A stretch of 5,329 nucleotides of DNA from Gammaproteobacteria bacterium (GTDB lineage Bacteria > Pseudomonadota > Gammaproteobacteria > Steroidobacterales > JABDKV01), in the NCBI GenBank assembly GCA_029862285.1, contig JAOTXR010000181.1, positions 1 through 5,329 on the forward strand, in the 5' to 3' direction. Numbering within the stretch: position 1 is the first letter of the stretch; the number at the start of each line of letters is the position of its first letter. Positions 1-5,329 of the stretch are shown piece after piece. The notes beneath the pieces were generated by a model that saw only the letters and a program-made list of their open reading frames with translations, was not told the DNA's origin and did not search any database. The position numbers and the translations under genes were made by a program.

Positions 1-2
1 AG

Positions 3-191
3 GAGTGCCGTTACCTGGATCAACACTGCGTACGCATCGTGCACGGCAAGGGCAAGCGCTCCGGCAAGGCTGGCCCGGTACTCAAGCAAAAGGTCTGTCA
101 ATGGTTGCGTCATCGTGACAACGTGCTCGCTTTTACGACTGCACCCCGGTCTGATGGCGGTGCCGGCGCACTGTACGTACTGCTGCGCTAG
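3..191 (+). CDS. Smr-domain protein, C-terminal part (5' end outside window)
   Basis: Reading from base 3 gives 62 codons closed by a TAG at 189-191. The peptide shows the C-terminal half of an Smr domain: a hydrophobic strand leading into IVHGKGKRSGKAGPVLK, a helix ending in VCQWLRHRDNVLAF, then APRSDGGAGALYVLLR at the C-terminus. HGKG is the conserved H/T-G-x-G motif, and the GG.GA.YV.L ending is typical of the stand-alone proteobacterial form. The upstream DLHG-type motif and any N-terminal extension lie outside the window, so length and start are unknown. Smr domains are found in MutS2 and in small proteins such as E. coli SmrA and SmrB; SmrB is a nuclease that cuts mRNA at collided ribosomes. 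The spacing after HGKG resembles SmrA somewhat more than SmrB, but I cannot assign either name. The gene runs convergently into truD, with 5 nt between the stop codons. Confidence 0.88.
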   Translation, partial: ECRYLDQHCVRIVHGKGKRSGKAGPVLKQKVCQWLRHRDNVLAFTTAPRSDGGAGALYVLLR

Positions 192-196
192 TCCGG

Positions 197-1231
197 TCAT
201 TGACGGCTAACCGCTACCGCTGAATCGCTGACCGCCAGGAGGTCGGACAAGACACTCGTTGCAAACGACCCCTTTGGCAATGCGAAACGCAACGTCAAGA
301 CATCGCTATCCAGTTGCCAGGAAAGACTTGCCGGCATCACCCGCAATGGGCGTCGCTCGTGATCCAGGCGGGCTGCCACCAGGCCTGCCGCCAGATCTGG
401 ATATTGCAGCGCCACTTCGTTCTCCAATGCTGCCACTCCATGACCTACAATTGTGTCGCCGTCGCCCCAAAGTGGTCCGGTCACATGCAACTCGCCGGCG
501 TTGATGCGCCTGACGATGTCCTCATCGGGCTGTGCACAGACAAAAAACCCACCGCGCCTGTCCAGGTTGAGTGCGTCACCGCAGGCCGGCCGAATCCAGC
601 TACCGTCACTAATCCGGCGTGCCAGCACCGCATTGAATATCTCGGCACGCGCGGCGGACAGGGCCATTGATCGCTTGTTAGCTTTGAGTCTCGTTTCTCC
701 GGCAAACCACCGGCGCGCCAACGTCAGGTTCGATCCGCCGCGACCGAAACGCTGGGGACCGAAAAAATTTGGCACCCCAGTTGCAGCCGCGTGCGCAAGA
801 CGCGCTTGCAAATCGGCACCGGCACCACGCAACTCACGCACAACGATAGTGAAGTTGTTCGCCGCAAGAGCACCGCGTCGCAGCTTGCGATTGTGGCGTA
901 CGCTCTCGAGTATACGGACGCCCTCTATCTCGCAATTACTCCAGAGCGGATCGCTGCGACCGGGCAGCCACACCGAAAACCATTGCCGCGTCACTGCATG
1001 CCGGTCTTTACGCCCCGCGTAGCTGACATCACGCGACGCTACCCGACAGAATTTTGCCAGACCTGAGGCTACCCAGGCAGTGTTGGCCCCAATCTTCTCT
1101 ATTCGAACCAACAGGTGTTCTCCGGAACCAACCGGATCGAAGCCAAGCACCTCGTCGACAAAAAAATCCTCCGGCCGCATCCGTATCGTCCCGCTGGCAA
1201 CGGGCGCGCCGCAGGGCTGCGGCCAGTTCAT
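197..1231 (-). CDS. truD: tRNA pseudouridine(13) synthase TruD
   Basis: This 344-residue protein (E. coli TruD has 349) isomerises uridine 13 of certain tRNAs, such as tRNA-Glu, to pseudouridine in the cytoplasm. The TruD family signature is clear: GRKDRHAVT at residues 73-81 holds the presumed catalytic Asp76 (Asp80 in E. coli). It is followed by the NNFTIVVRE strand (125-133, with the Asn-Phe pair seen in the family active site), GVPNFFGPQRFGRGGSN at 152-168, NKRSMALSAARAEIFN at 185-200, and the C-terminal LPKGSFATSVL block at 318-328. The insertion (TRUD) domain lies between the two catalytic halves. The ATG start is supported by an ATGA overlap with the ftsB stop and by an AAGGAAG Shine-Dalgarno-like sequence inside ftsB. 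It is the last gene of the minus-strand run; the stop is TGA. No truncation or missing core motif was seen. Confidence 0.97.
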   Translation of the reverse strand: MNWPQPCGAPVASGTIRMRPEDFFVDEVLGFDPVGSGEHLLVRIEKIGANTAWVASGLAKFCRVASRDVSYAGRKDRHAVTRQWFSVWLPGRSDPLWSNCEIEGVRILESVRHNRKLRRGALAANNFTIVVRELRGAGADLQARLAHAAATGVPNFFGPQRFGRGGSNLTLARRWFAGETRLKANKRSMALSAARAEIFNAVLARRISDGSWIRPACGDALNLDRRGGFFVCAQPDEDIVRRINAGELHVTGPLWGDGDTIVGHGVAALENEVALQYPDLAAGLVAARLDHERRPLRVMPASLSWQLDSDVLTLRFALPKGSFATSVLSDLLAVSDSAVAVSRQ

Positions 1232-1515
1232 TCGGGTTTTTCTTCCTTTTCTATGACCTGATAAAAGGTCTCGTTTTCGCGAGTCATCCCCAACTCAGCG
1301 CGTGCCCGTTCTTCGATTGCTTCACGACCGCCTTTCAGATCGGCAACTTCGGCTTCCAGTTCCCTATTGCGCCGTCGCAGTTGTTCGTTTTGTTCCTGTT
1401 GCTCCGCTACAGCCTGTTCGAGACGCCAGACTTCCCGTATTCCGTCGTCCAGTAGCCAATACCGGTACAGCAGCACCAGCAGCACCAGAGACATTACGAC
1501 TAGCATGAAGCGCAT
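1228..1515 (-). CDS. ftsB: Cell division protein FtsB
   Basis: This 95-residue bitopic inner-membrane protein (E. coli FtsB has 103) joins FtsL and FtsQ in the divisome and helps activate septal peptidoglycan synthesis. A very short cytoplasmic start is followed by one membrane segment at about residues 4-22, then a Gln/Glu/Arg-rich periplasmic coiled coil at about 26-61. The conserved FtsB block GGREAIEERARAELGM (62-77) and an E.FY motif (82-85) follow, ending in a charged Lys/Glu tail. It begins 7 nt after the eno stop and its TGA overlaps the truD ATG. No Shine-Dalgarno sequence is evident upstream, so translation is probably coupled to eno. Met4 is an alternative start but has no better ribosome site, and starting there would remove the only basic residue before the membrane segment; I prefer Met1. 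Unlike E. coli, ispD does not follow it. Confidence 0.95.
   Translation of the reverse strand: MRFMLVVMSLVLLVLLYRYWLLDDGIREVWRLEQAVAEQQEQNEQLRRRNRELEAEVADLKGGREAIEERARAELGMTRENETFYQVIEKEEKPE
1242..1248 (-). promoter_or_regulatory. Shine-Dalgarno-like site for truD
   Basis: The minus strand reads AAGGAAG here, inside the last codons of ftsB, 10 nt before the truD ATG. It supports the ATG that overlaps the ftsB stop as the truD start. It also implies that ribosomes can initiate at truD directly as well as by termination-reinitiation from ftsB. Confidence 0.6.
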
Positions 1516-1522
1516 ATTGCGG

Positions 1523-2835
<1,313 letters not shown>

Positions 2836-2839
2836 AGTG

Positions 2840-3679
2840 CTAATCACGCAAGCTGTCTTCGGCCAGCTGTCTTTGTTTTACGGCACGATCGATCTGCACC
2901 AAAGTACTCAACAGCGCGTCCATGTGATCCAGCGGCCAGGCATTGGGGCCGTCGCTGAGCGCCCGTTCCGGGTCCGGGTGCGTCTCTGCAAATATACCGG
3001 AGATACCCGCAGCGACTGCGGCCCGTGCCAGCACCGGAATAAACTCGCGCTGCCCTCCGGATGCATCGCCCCGCCCACCGGGAAGCTGTACCGAGTGGGT
3101 CGCATCAAATACGACGGGGCAACCCGTTTCCCGCATAATCGCCAGCGAGCGCATGTCAGAGACCAGGTTGTTGTAGCCGAAGGAGAACCCGCGCTCGCAC
3201 ACCATAATCTGCTGGTTGCCGGTGCTGCGCGCCTTATCGACTACATTACGCATTTCCCAGGGCGAAAGGAACTGTCCTTTCTTGATGTTGACCGCCTTGC
3301 CCTGCGATGCCACCGCGACGATGAAATTGGTCTGTCGGCACAATAATGCCGGCGTCTGCATAACATCGACAACGGCGGCTACCTCAGACAACGGGGTGTC
3401 TTCGTGCACGTCGGTTAGCACCGGTACGCCAATCTGCTCACGCACATTCGCCAGTATTCGCAAGCCCTTCTCGACACCGGGACCGCGAAAACTGTCGATC
3501 GAAGACCGGTTTGCCTTATCGAAGGACGATTTAAAGATGAACGGTATTTCATGCCTGCGGCACATCTCAAGCAACGTACCGGCAGTGTCTATCGCGAGTT
3601 GCTCACTCTCAATCACGCAGGGACCGGCGATGAGAAACAGAGGGCTGCTTAGCCCCGCGTTGAAACCACACAGTTCCAT
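2840..3679 (-). CDS. kdsA: 3-deoxy-D-manno-octulosonate 8-phosphate synthase, metal-dependent (Cys) class
   Basis: KdsA condenses PEP with arabinose 5-phosphate to give KDO-8-phosphate, the precursor of the KDO of the lipopolysaccharide inner core. The 279 residues form one barrel domain. Family motifs in order are [11 protein letters not shown] (15-25), [12 protein letters not shown] (49-60), SFRGPG (63-68), TDVHE (89-93), [11 protein letters not shown] (131-141), [12 protein letters not shown] (161-172), [12 protein letters not shown] (191-202), ASGGQREF (206-213) and [16 protein letters not shown] (232-247). Cys21, His195, Glu232 and Asp243 match in identity and spacing the metal ligands of Aquifex aeolicus KdsA (Cys11, His185, Glu222, Asp233), whereas E. 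coli and P. aeruginosa KdsA have Asn at the Cys position. The sequence is closest in my memory to the Xanthomonas enzyme, which also starts near MxLC. The ATG lies 5 nt after the pyrG stop with no clear Shine-Dalgarno, which suggests coupling. The related DAHP synthases are excluded by the FDKANRSS and GGxREF blocks. Confidence 0.97.
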   Translation of the reverse strand: MELCGFNAGLSSPLFLIAGPCVIESEQLAIDTAGTLLEMCRRHEIPFIFKSSFDKANRSSIDSFRGPGVEKGLRILANVREQIGVPVLTDVHEDTPLSEVAAVVDVMQTPALLCRQTNFIVAVASQGKAVNIKKGQFLSPWEMRNVVDKARSTGNQQIMVCERGFSFGYNNLVSDMRSLAIMRETGCPVVFDATHSVQLPGGRGDASGGQREFIPVLARAAVAAGISGIFAETHPDPERALSDGPNAWPLDHMDALLSTLVQIDRAVKQRQLAEDSLRD

Positions 3680-3684
3680 CGTGT

Positions 3685-5329
<1,645 letters not shown>

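Noticed and set aside
453..1022. Plus-strand open frame of 189 codons antisense to truD
   Set aside because: It lies wholly opposite an intact, well-conserved TruD, has a low-complexity Ser/Arg/Ala/Pro-rich translation with no recognisable motif, and is an expected by-product of codon bias in the opposite gene.
2837..3346. Plus-strand open frame of 169 codons antisense to kdsA
   Set aside because: It is a mirror of the conserved kdsA frame with no independent protein signal or ribosome site.

Overview
The window looks like an ordinary housekeeping segment of a gammaproteobacterial chromosome. Five genes on the minus strand form a tight run in the order pyrG (CTP synthase), kdsA (KDO-8-phosphate synthase), eno (enolase), ftsB (divisome protein) and truD (tRNA pseudouridine 13 synthase). 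The 3' end of an Smr-domain gene enters from the left on the plus strand. TruD, FtsB, enolase and CTP synthase resemble the E. coli proteins as I remember them. KdsA instead carries the cysteine (metal-dependent) motif set and reads most like the Xanthomonadales protein, so a Xanthomonadales-like or related gammaproteobacterial lineage is a reasonable inference, not a proof. KdsA implies a Gram-negative cell that makes KDO-containing lipopolysaccharide.

Layout, left to right: the last 62 codons of the Smr-domain gene (plus strand, 3-191); a 5-nt gap; then truD (197-1231), ftsB (1228-1515), eno (1523-2818), kdsA (2840-3679) and pyrG (3685 to the right edge), all on the minus strand. Transcription of the minus run therefore goes from right to left, with pyrG first and truD last. 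Spacers are 5 nt (pyrG-kdsA), 21 nt (kdsA-eno), 7 nt (eno-ftsB) and a 4-nt ATGA overlap (ftsB-truD), which fits one polycistronic, translationally coupled unit. No promoter or terminator could be recognised, and no stretch above 21 nt lacks a gene. There are no RNA genes, mobile elements or CRISPR repeats.

The genes do not form one pathway. They supply CTP for nucleic acids, phospholipids and CMP-KDO; KDO-8-P for lipopolysaccharide; PEP (made by enolase and used by KdsA); a septal division protein; and a tRNA modification. The PEP and CTP links to KDO synthesis give the pyrG-kdsA-eno part some metabolic sense.

The main departures from the textbook order are at the left end. ispD and ispF, which lie between ftsB and truD in E. 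coli, are absent and the two flanking genes overlap directly. surE-pcm-nlpD-rpoS does not follow truD; a convergent Smr-domain gene does, with only 5 nt between the two stop codons. Nothing in the window looks like an undescribed system.
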